Position numbers and translations under genes: made by a program. A DNA stretch of 38,383 nt, taken from Micavibrio sp. GTDB taxonomy: Bacteria; Pseudomonadota; Alphaproteobacteria; UBA9219. Below, piece by piece: positions 1 through 7,600 of the stretch; within the stretch, counting starts at the first letter, position 1, and every line of letters starts with the position of its first letter. The stretch is taken from positions 1 through 38,383 of the forward strand of contig DYDA01000020.1 in assembly GCA_020718105.1 (NCBI GenBank), written 5' to 3'. Under the pieces are notes generated by a model. It saw only the letters and a list, made by a program, of their open reading frames with translations, searched no databases and was not told the origin of the DNA.

Positions 1-34
1 CTAACCCCTAACCCCTAACCCCTAACCCCTAACC
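1..34. repeat. Right-hand heptad array of a truncated element
   Basis: The window opens inside perfect copies of the 7-base unit CTAACCC. They end at a run of seven T and then AAAGGAG, the ribosome binding site of the first gene. By comparison with the four complete copies downstream, this is the right arm of a heptad-flanked element whose core and left arm lie before position 1. Confidence 0.85.
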
Positions 35-55
35 TTTTTTTAAAGGAGAAAACGA

Positions 56-679
56 ATGTCATTTGATGAAGTCAGGTTGCCGCTGCGTGTGCGTTATGGC
101 GCGAGCGGCGGGCCGCAATTTTTAACGGACGTTGTGACCACGCAAAGCGGTCATGAGCGTCGCAATCAATGCTGGGCGCAGGCGCGAAGGCGCTTTGATG
201 CGCGATCTGGCGTGGTGACGGCGGCGGATGCTTCGCTGCTGGCTGCGTTTTTTCAGGCTAGGGCGGGGCGGGCACGCGGCTTTTGCCTGAAGGACTGGAG
301 CGATTTTACCTCAGCGTTAGATGGCGTGAGTGCGCCTGCGTTCAGCGATCAATCTATCGGTACAGGCGATGGGACGCGCACGCAATTTCAGTTGGTCAAA
401 AACTATGGCAGCGGCGGCGTGATCCATGCGCGGGAGATTAGAAAGCCGGTCGAGGGCAGCGTTGTCGTCGGCGTGGACGGCGTTTTGTACGCAAGCGGGT
501 GGAGCGTGGACAACACGGGCGTGATCACGTTTGCGCAGGCGCCTGCCAATGGCGCGGTGATCACGGCGGGCTTCGCTTTTGATGTGCCGGTGCGTTTCGA
601 TACGGACAGGCTGACGCTTAGCCATGAGGACCAAAAACTGGCGCAGGTCGAGATTCCTTTGATTGAAGTGAGGGTGTGA
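56..679 (+). CDS. DUF2460 tail protein, GTA gp12-like
   Basis: 207 residues. The N-terminal half (SFDEVRLP, then a GGPQF segment and a stretch ending in GFCLKDWSDF near residue 83) is typical of the DUF2460/TIGR02217 family. This is one of the small distal tail proteins of Rhodobacter-type gene transfer agents and related siphophages. AAGGAG lies seven bases before the ATG. The TGA stop shares its last base with the ATG of the DUF2163 gene, so the two are probably translationally coupled. The order DUF2460-DUF2163-NlpC/P60-giant tail protein is the classical GTA g12-g15 order. Family assignment is from recognised sequence; the exact role in the tail is taken from the family. Confidence 0.88.
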   Translation: MSFDEVRLPLRVRYGASGGPQFLTDVVTTQSGHERRNQCWAQARRRFDARSGVVTAADASLLAAFFQARAGRARGFCLKDWSDFTSALDGVSAPAFSDQSIGTGDGTRTQFQLVKNYGSGGVIHAREIRKPVEGSVVVGVDGVLYASGWSVDNTGVITFAQAPANGAVITAGFAFDVPVRFDTDRLTLSHEDQKLAQVEIPLIEVRV

Positions 680-1521
680 TGAAAGAGATAGACGCGGCGT
701 TGACCGCTCATTTGGCGGGTGCGCTGACGACGCTCGCCACGCTTGTCAAAATCACGCGGCGTGATGGCGGTATCGTCGCGTTCACCGATCATGACGACGA
801 TGTGAGCATGGACGGCGTGACGTACAAAGCCGATGGCTCCTTTTCCGCAAACGCTTTGACTCAGCAGGCGAACATGAAGGTCAAGGATTTCGATATCGTC
901 GGGCTTTTGGACAGCGCGTTGATCGGCGAGGATGATATGAAGGCCGGTCTTTTTGATCATGCTCGCATTGATGTTTTTATCGTTAACTGGGCGGATGCCT
1001 CGCAAGGCGCGGTGCAGGTACGGCGCGGCTGGCTGGGTGAGGTTGCGATGCGTGGCGGGCAGTATGTGGCCAGCCTACGCGGCCTGCACGATTTGCTGAC
1101 GCGGCGTGTGGGTGAGACGTTTACGCCCGAATGCCGCTTTGATTGCGGCGACGTCCGGTGCGGCGTGAACCTTGTCGCGTTGACCGTCAGCGGCGTGGTC
1201 TCTAGCGTGATTGATGCGCGCACCTTTACGGATGTGACGCGTGGCGAGGAGTCAGCGTATTTTCAGGACGCGACGCTCACGTGGACCAGCGGCGATAACG
1301 CAGGCGCAAGCGTTGAGGTGGCCGCATGGGATGGGGACTCGCGGACGTTCACGCTGTGGTTGCCGATGCCTGCGCCGATGAAAGTTGGCGATGCGTATCA
1401 GGTCGCGGCGGGCTGCGACAAGCGCTATGCGACGTGCCGCACACGGTTTGGCAATGGCGTGAACTATGGCGGGTTTCCCTCTTTGCCCGGCGTGGGCAAG
1501 GTGTTGGATTATCCGGAATGA
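679..1521 (+). CDS. DUF2163 tail protein, GTA gp13-like
   Basis: 280 residues from the ATG at 679; a GTG one codon earlier is a less likely start. The N-terminal part (TLATLVKITRRDGGIVAFTDHDDD) and the cysteine-containing C-terminal part (FTPECRFDCGDVRCGVNL near residues 150-167, and a later CDKRYATCRTRF segment) are characteristic of DUF2163/phage_BR0599. In this family the C-terminal region carries clustered cysteines, often taken as an iron-sulphur or metal site. In the Rhodobacter GTA the equivalent is a hub protein at the baseplate. It overlaps the upstream gene by one base and ends about 10 bases before the NlpC/P60 gene. Confidence 0.88.
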   Translation: MKEIDAALTAHLAGALTTLATLVKITRRDGGIVAFTDHDDDVSMDGVTYKADGSFSANALTQQANMKVKDFDIVGLLDSALIGEDDMKAGLFDHARIDVFIVNWADASQGAVQVRRGWLGEVAMRGGQYVASLRGLHDLLTRRVGETFTPECRFDCGDVRCGVNLVALTVSGVVSSVIDARTFTDVTRGEESAYFQDATLTWTSGDNAGASVEVAAWDGDSRTFTLWLPMPAPMKVGDAYQVAAGCDKRYATCRTRFGNGVNYGGFPSLPGVGKVLDYPE

Positions 1522-1531
1522 GGAGGCATGG

Positions 1532-1933
1532 ATGACGCAGATTGAAACAATGATTGCGGCGGCGCGGGCGTGCGCGGGCACGCCGTTTCACCATCAGGGG
1601 CGCGTTGCGGGCGTTGGACTGGATTGCATTGGCCTCATTGTCGTGGCGATGCAGGCGGCGGGTCTGCCTGTGCGTGACCGCCTTGATTACGGGCGCAGAC
1701 CCGATGGCGCATCGCTGGTCGCGGCGTTGGAAGATCATGGGATGAAGCGCGTTACAGGAGAGATTAAGGCAGGCGATGTGCTTCTGTTTCGCTATGACCA
1801 TCAGCCGCAGCATGTCGCGTTGGCAACCAGCGCGGACACAATGATTCATGCTTTTGCGGTGGCAGGGCGCGTGGTGGAGACAGGCATCGGCGCGTATTGG
1901 CGGCGGCGATTGGTGGGGGTTTATAGGGACTAG
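1532..1933 (+). CDS. NlpC/P60 family tail peptidase, GTA gp14-like
   Basis: 133 residues. The start at 1532 is chosen because AGGAGG lies just upstream; the frame stays open to 1466 but that part overlaps the DUF2163 gene. The NlpC/P60 catalytic cysteine is in GLDCIGLI and the histidine in QPQHVAL, with the acidic DVLLF strand between them. Family members cleave peptidoglycan stem peptides and in phages sit at the tail tip to open the wall during DNA entry. The TAG stop at 1931 is also the first TAG of a TAGRGGT heptad array, so the repeat element begins exactly at the end of this gene. Confidence 0.9.
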   Translation: MTQIETMIAAARACAGTPFHHQGRVAGVGLDCIGLIVVAMQAAGLPVRDRLDYGRRPDGASLVAALEDHGMKRVTGEIKAGDVLLFRYDHQPQHVALATSADTMIHAFAVAGRVVETGIGAYWRRRLVGVYRD

Positions 1934-2240
1934 GGGTTAGAGGTTAGAGGTTAGGGGTTAGAGGTTAGGGGTTAGGGGTTAGGGGGGATTGCGTCACCAT
2001 CATTCCTTTTCCGTCATCGCGAGGAGCCTTGAAAAGGCGACGTGGCGATCCAGCTGCGAGCGATAGCGAGCGCATGAGTCAAAAAAACGAAGTGCACGCG
2101 TTGTTGATCTTTTTTCCTCACACGCCGCGCAGACGCGCGGCGCTGGATCCCCGCCTTCGCGGGGATGACGAAACCCTAACCTCTAACCCCTAACCTCTAA
2201 CCCCTAACCTCTAACCTCTAACCTCTAACCTCTAACCCCT
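1931..2240. repeat. Heptad-flanked REP element B (between gp14- and gp15-like genes)
   Basis: The left arm at 1931-1986 is eight consecutive 7-base units TAGRGGT (R is A or G), beginning at the upstream stop codon. The core at about 1987-2172 starts with GGATTGCGTCACC and holds REP-like palindromes. The right arm at 2174-2236 is nine units of YCCTAAC type, the reverse complement of the left arm, followed by CCCCTATTTTAAAAGGAG. The 328 bases between the genes contain nothing else that I can recognise. The left-end sequence recurs in elements D and E, showing that they are copies of one family in the same orientation. Confidence 0.88.
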
Positions 2241-2261
2241 ATTTTAAAAGGAGAGAGAAAA

Positions 2262-5200
2262 ATGGCTTCGATTATTTTATCCAGCGTTGCGTCTTCGGTT
2301 GGCAATGCGATTGTGCCCGGCGTGGGCGGGCGGCTTTTAAGCTCGCTGGCGCGCAAAGTCGGCGGCGCGATTGACGACGAGATCGGGTGGAGCAACCGCG
2401 CGGCGGTTAAGGACGGCGCGAGGCTTGAGAATTTCAAGGTGCAGGACTCGCGCTATGGTATCGCGATCCCTGTTGCGTATGGATGCGTGCGCGTGGCGGG
2501 CAATGTCATTTGGGTCTCGGACTTGATCGAGACGGCGCACGAAAGCAGCGTGTCGGGCGGCAAGGGCGGCGTGATCAGCGGCGCGTTCAGCGCAACACGC
2601 ACGACGTACACTTATTCGATCAACGTCGCGATTGCGATTGCGGCGGGCGAGATCGGCGGCCTTCAAACCATTTGGGCGGATAGCAAGGTGATTTACGAAG
2701 GCGGCGTGTGGAAAAGCGGCGTTTGCGGCAGCGCGAGTTTTCACGGCGGCGCGGCGGATCAGGCCGTTGATCCTTTGTTGGAAGGCTGGATCGGCGCGGG
2801 GTTGACTCCTGCTTATCGCGGCGTGGCTTATTTGGTGATCGAGGGCTTACAGTTGAAAGGGTTTGGCAATCGTTTGCCCAACCTGACGTTTGAGGTTCTG
2901 CCCAAGGACACGCAGGAGACTCCCGCTTTTCTGGGCGAGATGAACCCGCAAACGATGCACGGGATTGTTGCCAGCAAGCAGGGCGCTATGCCGCCGCTTG
3001 TTGTTGATGGTGGCGCGACCAGCGCAAGGCGTATGTTGATCGGCGGTTATGCGTGCGATGGGTTTCAGGCCTATATGGAGGTGATCGAGGTTGACGTGAC
3101 GGGCGATGCGCCTGTGGAAGCAGCGCGGACGGTGAGCTCTCTTTTCGCCAGCGAAGAAGTCGCGGCGCAGACGTGGGCGATGGCCCCCGATAACCGGATG
3201 GTGGCCATCGGGTTTCAAGACAGCGCGGGCGGCAATCCTTTTCGCGTGAGGTTGTACGATAGCGCCACGCGCCGCTTTGGCAGCGTGTTGACGCTCGGCA
3301 TGGAGGCCGTTGAAGAAAGGCCTTCCCTTTGGCTGGATGCGCATCATCTGGCCGTGATGGAGCAGCGTGACGGCAAGCGCGGCGTGCGCGTTCTGCTGCG
3401 TAGTGGCCTTGATTGTGTGGATTTGGGATTCTTTGACGTGTGGGGCGCGGGCAGCGCCCTAACGCGCGTGCCTGTTTTTTCTACGGCGTTTAAGGCGCTG
3501 GGCAGCGGCGCGATGATGATGATGGCCGATCACGCGCCGACCTTCACTGCGTTTTATGGGCGTTTTTTATCGTGGGTTGATAACGCGCTTGTCGTTGGCG
3601 AAGAAATAACGATTGCCAGCGGCCTTGATGTTGGATCGGGTAGCGGGATGCAGGTGCGCGTGCTGCCCTGTGGGCAGGACGAGTGGGCCTTGCTGTACCT
3701 GACCGCGATGGATATGCGGATGATGAGCTTTACGCCCGCGCCTGATAGCGTTGTCCTCACGCGCCCGTGGCAGGTGATCACCAGCGCCGCGATGGGAACG
3801 GTAGCGTGTCATGCGCCGATAGCGCTTGGCGATAGACTTGCGATTTTGCATCGTCCTGCGCTGGAGAATGCCTATCGGTTGAGTGAGATCACCTTGGGCG
3901 ATGGCGCGTTTACGCTGACGCGTGATGCGGCGTTGGTGGAGGACGTGGCTGCGCCTTCCTTTGCGTTCGATGCGGTGACGGTTTCCGCGTCGCGGTTTTT
4001 GGTCTCAGGCAATGTCGGCTATGATGGAACGCTGGGCAGTCTTGCGCTTATGAAGCGGCGCAGTCTTGGCGCGGCGCTGGATTCCATCGTGGAATCCATT
4101 TTGGCGCGGGCGGGCTATGACAGCGGCGACGTGGACGTCAGCGCTTTGGCAGGCACGGTGATCGATGGCTATGTCCTGTCCGATCAGGCCAGCGCGGCGG
4201 GCGCTTTGGCGCCGCTGCAAATTGTTGAGCCTTTTGATTTGGTTGAGCGCGGCGGTCAGTTGGTTGCCGTCTTGCAAGGCGCGGGCGCGGTGATCAGTGT
4301 GGACGAGGATGAGTTGAGCTCTCCCGACTCTGCCTTGCCCTCCTTGGCACAAGAGCGCGGGCAAGAGTTGGACTTGCCGATTGAAGTAACGTGCAATTAT
4401 CACGATGCCTCACGCGATTATGAGGTTGGCAGCCAGCGTGCGCGGCGCAGCGTAACGCGCGGCGCTCGCGCCGTGGCATCGGTTGATGTGCCGCTGGTTT
4501 GCACGGCCACGGCGGCCAAGCAAATCGCGGCGCGGCTTTTGTACAGCGCATGGGTGGAGCGGAACCGCTTTCGCTTTTTCCTCTCGCGCCAAGGGCTGGC
4601 CATTGAGCCAAGCGATATTGTGGAGGTGGGCGGCGTTCGCGTGCGCATCATGCGCGTGGTTGCCTCGCAAGGTGGGTTGCTGCAATTCGATGGCGTGGCC
4701 GCGATCCCCGATCATTTTGGGCAAACGGCGCAAGCCGATGGCGGGCAGGCTGGCGCGGCGGTGGCCGTCAGCGCGGTTGCCAGCGTCTTGCACGTCATGG
4801 ATTTGCCTTTGCTTCGCGCTGCCGATGATCAGCCGGGCGTTTATGTCGCCGTCAGCGGCCTTGCCGGATGGCGCGGCGCAAGCCTGTGGCGCAGTGAGGA
4901 TCAAGTGACCTTTTCACGCGTCACGACGCTGACGGACGCCGCGATCATGGGCGTTGCGGTGACGGCTTTGCCTGCGCGGAGCATGTCCGTTATGGATCGC
5001 GCCAGCACGCTGCGCGTTCAGCTGCTGCGCGGCAATTTAAGTTCTTGCAGCGAGGCGGAGTTATTAAACGGCGCGAACGTCGCTTTGATCGGCGCGGAGA
5101 TCGTTCAGTTTCAAACCGCGACGTTGATGGAGGAAGGCTTGTACGAGTTGAGCGGTTTCTTGCGGGGACGGCGCGGGACAGAGGCCACCGCGCATCAGGT

Positions 5201-5681
5201 TGGTGAGGCTTTTGTCATGTTGCAAGAAGGGACGGTACACTTTCTGCCCGTTCCGTTAAGCGAGCGCGGCAAGGTCGTGCATTTCCGCGCCGTATCGGAT
5301 GGCGGATCTTTGGCACTCGCGCAGGATATCCCGTTCGCCTATGGCATGAAAACGCTTGCGCCCTTTGCGCCCGCGCATGTGAAGAGTGTGAGGGCGGGAG
5401 GCGCAGGCAGCGACGTGACGTTGTCGTGGGTGCGCTGCGCGCGCAAAAACGCGGCGTGGGTGGATTATATCGATGTGCCTTTGGATGAAAGCGAGGAACG
5501 CTATGTCGTCGAAGTGATGAATGGCGCGGCGGTGGTTCGGTTCTTTGATGTCGTGGGCGCTTCGTCGGTTGTTTATACGGCGGCGATGCAAACGGCGGAT
5601 TGGGGCGGCAGCATGCCTGCGTTGTTTGATGTGCGCGTCGCGCAGGTCAGCGCAACGTATGGGCTAGGGGCTAGAGGTTAG
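2262..5681 (+). CDS. Giant phage/GTA tail-tip host-specificity protein, gp15-like
   Basis: 1139 residues. The start is supported by AAAAGGAGAGAG before the ATG. The N-terminal region (residues about 45-140: an RYGIAIPVAYG segment, VIWVSDLIE, SINVAIAIAAGEI) is typical of tail-tip proteins that follow NlpC/P60 in GTA clusters. The region around residues 610-800 (ARAGYDSGDVDV, then YVLSDQASAAGALAPL) resembles the Phage-tail_3 family, and FLRGRRGTEAT near residue 970 is a common C-terminal signature. Rhodobacter gp15 is longer and has a TIM-barrel-like domain; I do not recognise that barrel here. Residues about 235-600 instead read as successive beta-strands. The last residues (GLGARG) and the stop are encoded by heptad repeats of the following element. 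Confidence 0.88.
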   Translation: MASIILSSVASSVGNAIVPGVGGRLLSSLARKVGGAIDDEIGWSNRAAVKDGARLENFKVQDSRYGIAIPVAYGCVRVAGNVIWVSDLIETAHESSVSGGKGGVISGAFSATRTTYTYSINVAIAIAAGEIGGLQTIWADSKVIYEGGVWKSGVCGSASFHGGAADQAVDPLLEGWIGAGLTPAYRGVAYLVIEGLQLKGFGNRLPNLTFEVLPKDTQETPAFLGEMNPQTMHGIVASKQGAMPPLVVDGGATSARRMLIGGYACDGFQAYMEVIEVDVTGDAPVEAARTVSSLFASEEVAAQTWAMAPDNRMVAIGFQDSAGGNPFRVRLYDSATRRFGSVLTLGMEAVEERPSLWLDAHHLAVMEQRDGKRGVRVLLRSGLDCVDLGFFDVWGAGSALTRVPVFSTAFKALGSGAMMMMADHAPTFTAFYGRFLSWVDNALVVGEEITIASGLDVGSGSGMQVRVLPCGQDEWALLYLTAMDMRMMSFTPAPDSVVLTRPWQVITSAAMGTVACHAPIALGDRLAILHRPALENAYRLSEITLGDGAFTLTRDAALVEDVAAPSFAFDAVTVSASRFLVSGNVGYDGTLGSLALMKRRSLGAALDSIVESILARAGYDSGDVDVSALAGTVIDGYVLSDQASAAGALAPLQIVEPFDLVERGGQLVAVLQGAGAVISVDEDELSSPDSALPSLAQERGQELDLPIEVTCNYHDASRDYEVGSQRARRSVTRGARAVASVDVPLVCTATAAKQIAARLLYSAWVERNRFRFFLSRQGLAIEPSDIVEVGGVRVRIMRVVASQGGLLQFDGVAAIPDHFGQTAQADGGQAGAAVAVSAVASVLHVMDLPLLRAADDQPGVYVAVSGLAGWRGASLWRSEDQVTFSRVTTLTDAAIMGVAVTALPARSMSVMDRASTLRVQLLRGNLSSCSEAELLNGANVALIGAEIVQFQTATLMEEGLYELSGFLRGRRGTEATAHQVGEAFVMLQEGTVHFLPVPLSERGKVVHFRAVSDGGSLALAQDIPFAYGMKTLAPFAPAHVKSVRAGGAGSDVTLSWVRCARKNAAWVDYIDVPLDESEERYVVEVMNGAAVVRFFDVVGASSVVYTAAMQTADWGGSMPALFDVRVAQVSATYGLGARG

Positions 5682-5909
5682 GGGTTAGAGGTTAGAGGGT
5701 ATTGTGGCGCGGTTTTCCCTTTACCGTCATCGCGAGGGAGCGCAGCGACCGTGGCGATCCAGCTGCGAGCGATAGCGAGCGCATGAGTCTTATGCCGCGT
5801 GGACACGCGGCGCTGGATTGCCGCGCTCCTTGCAGTCGCTCGCAATGACGGGGGGAGTGAGAGTCTCTGAACTCTGACCCCTGAACTCTGAACTCTGAAC
5901 TCTAACCCC
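5665..5909. repeat. Heptad-flanked REP element C (after gp15-like gene)
   Basis: The left arm at 5665-5699 is five 7-base units (TAGGGGC, TAGAGGT, TAGGGGT, TAGAGGT, TAGAGGG). The first two lie inside the upstream reading frame and the third supplies its stop. The core shares with elements B and E a near-identical segment beginning GATCCAGCTGCGAGCG (5756-5789 here). The right arm at 5864-5909 is a variant heptad array with units like ACTCTGA, ending TAACCCC before TTTTTTAAAC. Confidence 0.85.
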
Positions 5910-5938
5910 TTTTTTAAACAACCATAATGGAGAAAAAC

Positions 5939-6280
5939 ATGACAACACCGAATTTGGAAATGCCGTATTTGGTCGCCTCGCAGGCGCAGAAGGAAATCAC
6001 ACATAATGAGGCGATCAGCGATTTGGACGTGATGGCTCAGCTGTCGGTTATCAGCCGCGTGATTAATGCGCCGCCCGCTTCGCCCGCCGATGGCGCGGCC
6101 TATATCGTCGGGACTTCGCCCACAGGCGCGTGGGAAGGCAAGGTGGGGCAGGTCGCTTTTTATTTTTCAGGCTGGCGATTCAAAACGCCCAAGGCCGGAT
6201 GGCTCGCCTTCTCGCAGGCCGATGGAAAGTTTTATGCCTATAACGGCAGCGTGTGGGCTTTGTTAGGGGGGTATGTGTGA
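5939..6280 (+). CDS. DUF2793 domain protein
   Basis: 113 residues. The start at 5939 is preferred because TGGAG lies six bases upstream; an in-frame ATG at 5927 has no such site. The segment LEMPYLVASQAQKEITHNEA and the closing FYAYNGSVWALLG are hallmarks of DUF2793, a small domain found next to or fused with tail-tip proteins of GTA-like elements in alphaproteobacteria. Its biochemical role is unknown; a tail-fibre or receptor-contact role is inferred from position only. The TGA stop shares one base with the ATG of the next gene. Confidence 0.85.
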   Translation: MTTPNLEMPYLVASQAQKEITHNEAISDLDVMAQLSVISRVINAPPASPADGAAYIVGTSPTGAWEGKVGQVAFYFSGWRFKTPKAGWLAFSQADGKFYAYNGSVWALLGGYV

Positions 6281-6555
6281 TGAAGATGGAAGTGCATGAC
6301 GGCCTCATTCGCGGCTTGCCTTTGGCGGTGTTGATGATGATTTTGGTGCAAGGCTCTGGCGCAATTTGGTGGGTGTCGGCGCAGGCGAGGGATAAGGCCT
6401 TTTTGGAGCAACGCGTTGAGAAGCTGGAAAGCGGGGCGGCCAAAGCTGACGATACGTCGGGCGCGGTTTTGCAACGCCTCGCACGGATCGAAGAGCGTGT
6501 TGCCGCCCAGAATGTCCTGTTGGAGCGCATCGAGAAAAGGATCGGGGAGAAGTAG
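6280..6555 (+). CDS. Single-pass membrane protein with coiled coil, possible lysis accessory
   Basis: 91 residues from the ATG at 6280, which overlaps the upstream stop by one base; the frame extends to 6253. One hydrophobic segment at about residues 10-30 (LPLAVLMMILVQGSGAIWWV) is followed by a charged heptad-like region rich in E, K, R and L, likely a coiled coil. The topology, size and position just before lysozyme and holin would fit an inner-membrane spanin-like or other lysis accessory protein. There is no family match that I recognise, so this is inference from layout. The TAG stop is the first unit of the next heptad array. Confidence 0.6.
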   Translation: MKMEVHDGLIRGLPLAVLMMILVQGSGAIWWVSAQARDKAFLEQRVEKLESGAAKADDTSGAVLQRLARIEERVAAQNVLLERIEKRIGEK

Positions 6556-6813
6556 GGGCAGGGGTTAGGGGTTAGGGGTTAGAGGTTAGGGGTTAGGGGT
6601 TAGGGGTTAGGGGGGATTGCGTCACCATCATTCCTTTAGCGTCATCCCCGCGAAAGCGGGGATCCCGTTTGTTTTGATTCATTATCCCTCAACCCCATCG
6701 CTGTTCGTTATTCTTTGCAAAAAAAAGAAAACGGGATCCCCGCTTTCGCGGGGATGACGATAGGGGGAGAGCCCCTAACCTCTAACCTCTGCCCTCTGAA
6801 CTCTGATCCCTAT
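6553..6813. repeat. Heptad-flanked REP element D (before lysozyme)
   Basis: The left arm at 6553-6615 is nine TAGRGGT-type units beginning at the upstream TAG stop; the second unit has lost one base. The core begins ATTGCGTCACCATC as in element B. It contains a perfect 31-base inverted repeat, 6640-6670 against 6729-6759, each arm itself a GC-rich palindrome with CCCCGCGAAAGCGGGG. The right arm at 6772-6813 is a degenerate CTAACCT/CTCTGAA heptad array ending CCCTA before the lysozyme ribosome binding site. Confidence 0.87.
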
Positions 6814-6840
6814 TGAACATCATTTTTATAAGGAGCTATT

Positions 6841-7326
6841 ATGGAAGGTCTTGGAGAAACCGGCGAAACGCTGGGCGCTATGCCATGGCTGGCGCGGCGC
6901 GTGAATAACGCGGGACTTGCGCTTATCAAGGAACATGAAGGCTTGCGGTTGACGGCCTATCGCTGCCCCAAGGGCGTGTGGACAATCGGCTATGGCCACA
7001 CGCGCACAACCTATCCGACGATGACGATTGATGAAGCCGAAGCGAACCGTCTTTTGTCGGAGGATTTGAACGTGTTTGAGCGCGCCGTCTCGCGCCTTGT
7101 GAAAGTGCCGCTGGAGGATAACGAGTTTGCCGCGTTGGTGAGCTTTGTCTTTAACGTCGGCGTCGCCGCGTTTGATGCCTCAACGCTTCTCAAGTTGCTC
7201 AATCGTGGATGGTACGAACAAGTTCCCGCGCAGTTGATGCGTTGGGTTCATGTACAGGGTGAAGCCTTGGGCGGCCTGACACGCCGCCGCGCCGCCGAAG
7301 GCGCGTTGTGGCGGAGGAGGGGTTAG
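6841..7326 (+). CDS. GH24 (T4/P1-type) endolysin
   Basis: 161 residues with AAGGAG upstream. Residues about 28-60 hold the GH24 lysozyme signature: catalytic Glu in EHEGLRL, then YRCPKGVWTIGYGHT. The spacing is Glu-8 residues-Cys-5 residues-Thr, the catalytic-triad spacing of T4-type lysozymes, with Cys in the place of Asp20, as in some phage R21/P1-like endolysins. It cleaves the glycan strands of peptidoglycan to release particles. No signal peptide or N-terminal anchor is visible, so export would need the holin encoded downstream. The C-terminal RRRG and the TAG stop run into the next heptad array, so the exact C-terminus may have been altered by the repeat. Confidence 0.92.
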   Translation: MEGLGETGETLGAMPWLARRVNNAGLALIKEHEGLRLTAYRCPKGVWTIGYGHTRTTYPTMTIDEAEANRLLSEDLNVFERAVSRLVKVPLEDNEFAALVSFVFNVGVAAFDASTLLKLLNRGWYEQVPAQLMRWVHVQGEALGGLTRRRAAEGALWRRRG

Positions 7327-7576
7327 AGGTTAGGGGTTAGAGGTTAGGGGGGATTGCGTCCCCATCATTTCTTTAGCGTCATCCCCGTTCTATCCTCCTA
7401 TCGTCATCCCCGCGAAAGCGGGTATCCAGCTGCGAGCGATAGCGAGCGCATGAGTCTTATGCGCGGCAGACGCAGCGCAGCTGGATTGCCGCGCTCCTTG
7501 CAGTCGCTCGCAATGACGGGGGAGGGCGAGTCCCTAACCTCTAACCTCTAACCCCTAACCCCTGAACCCTAGTCCC
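7324..7576. repeat. Heptad-flanked REP element E (lysozyme-holin junction)
   Basis: The left arm at 7324-7351 is four units (TAGAGGT, TAGGGGT, TAGAGGT, TAGGGGG) starting on the lysozyme stop. The core begins ATTGCGTCCCCATC and contains the CGTCATCCCCG palindrome motif and the GATCCAGCTGCGAGCG-type segment shared with B and C (7423-7456). The right arm at 7531-7576 (CTAACCT, CTAACCC, then a degenerate CTGAACCCTAGTCCC) ends at TTTTTT before the holin ribosome binding site. Confidence 0.87.
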
Positions 7577-7600
7577 TTTTTTAACAAACGGAGGTATGCA

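Noticed and set aside
1-34. Telomere-like CTAACCC repeats as a chromosome end or eukaryotic contamination
   Set aside because: The same arrays recur between bacterial genes at four further places in the window and in both orientations, so they are internal repeats.
1931-7576. CRISPR array
   Set aside because: The unit is 7 bases with no spacers, and the arrays are inverted at the two ends of each element.
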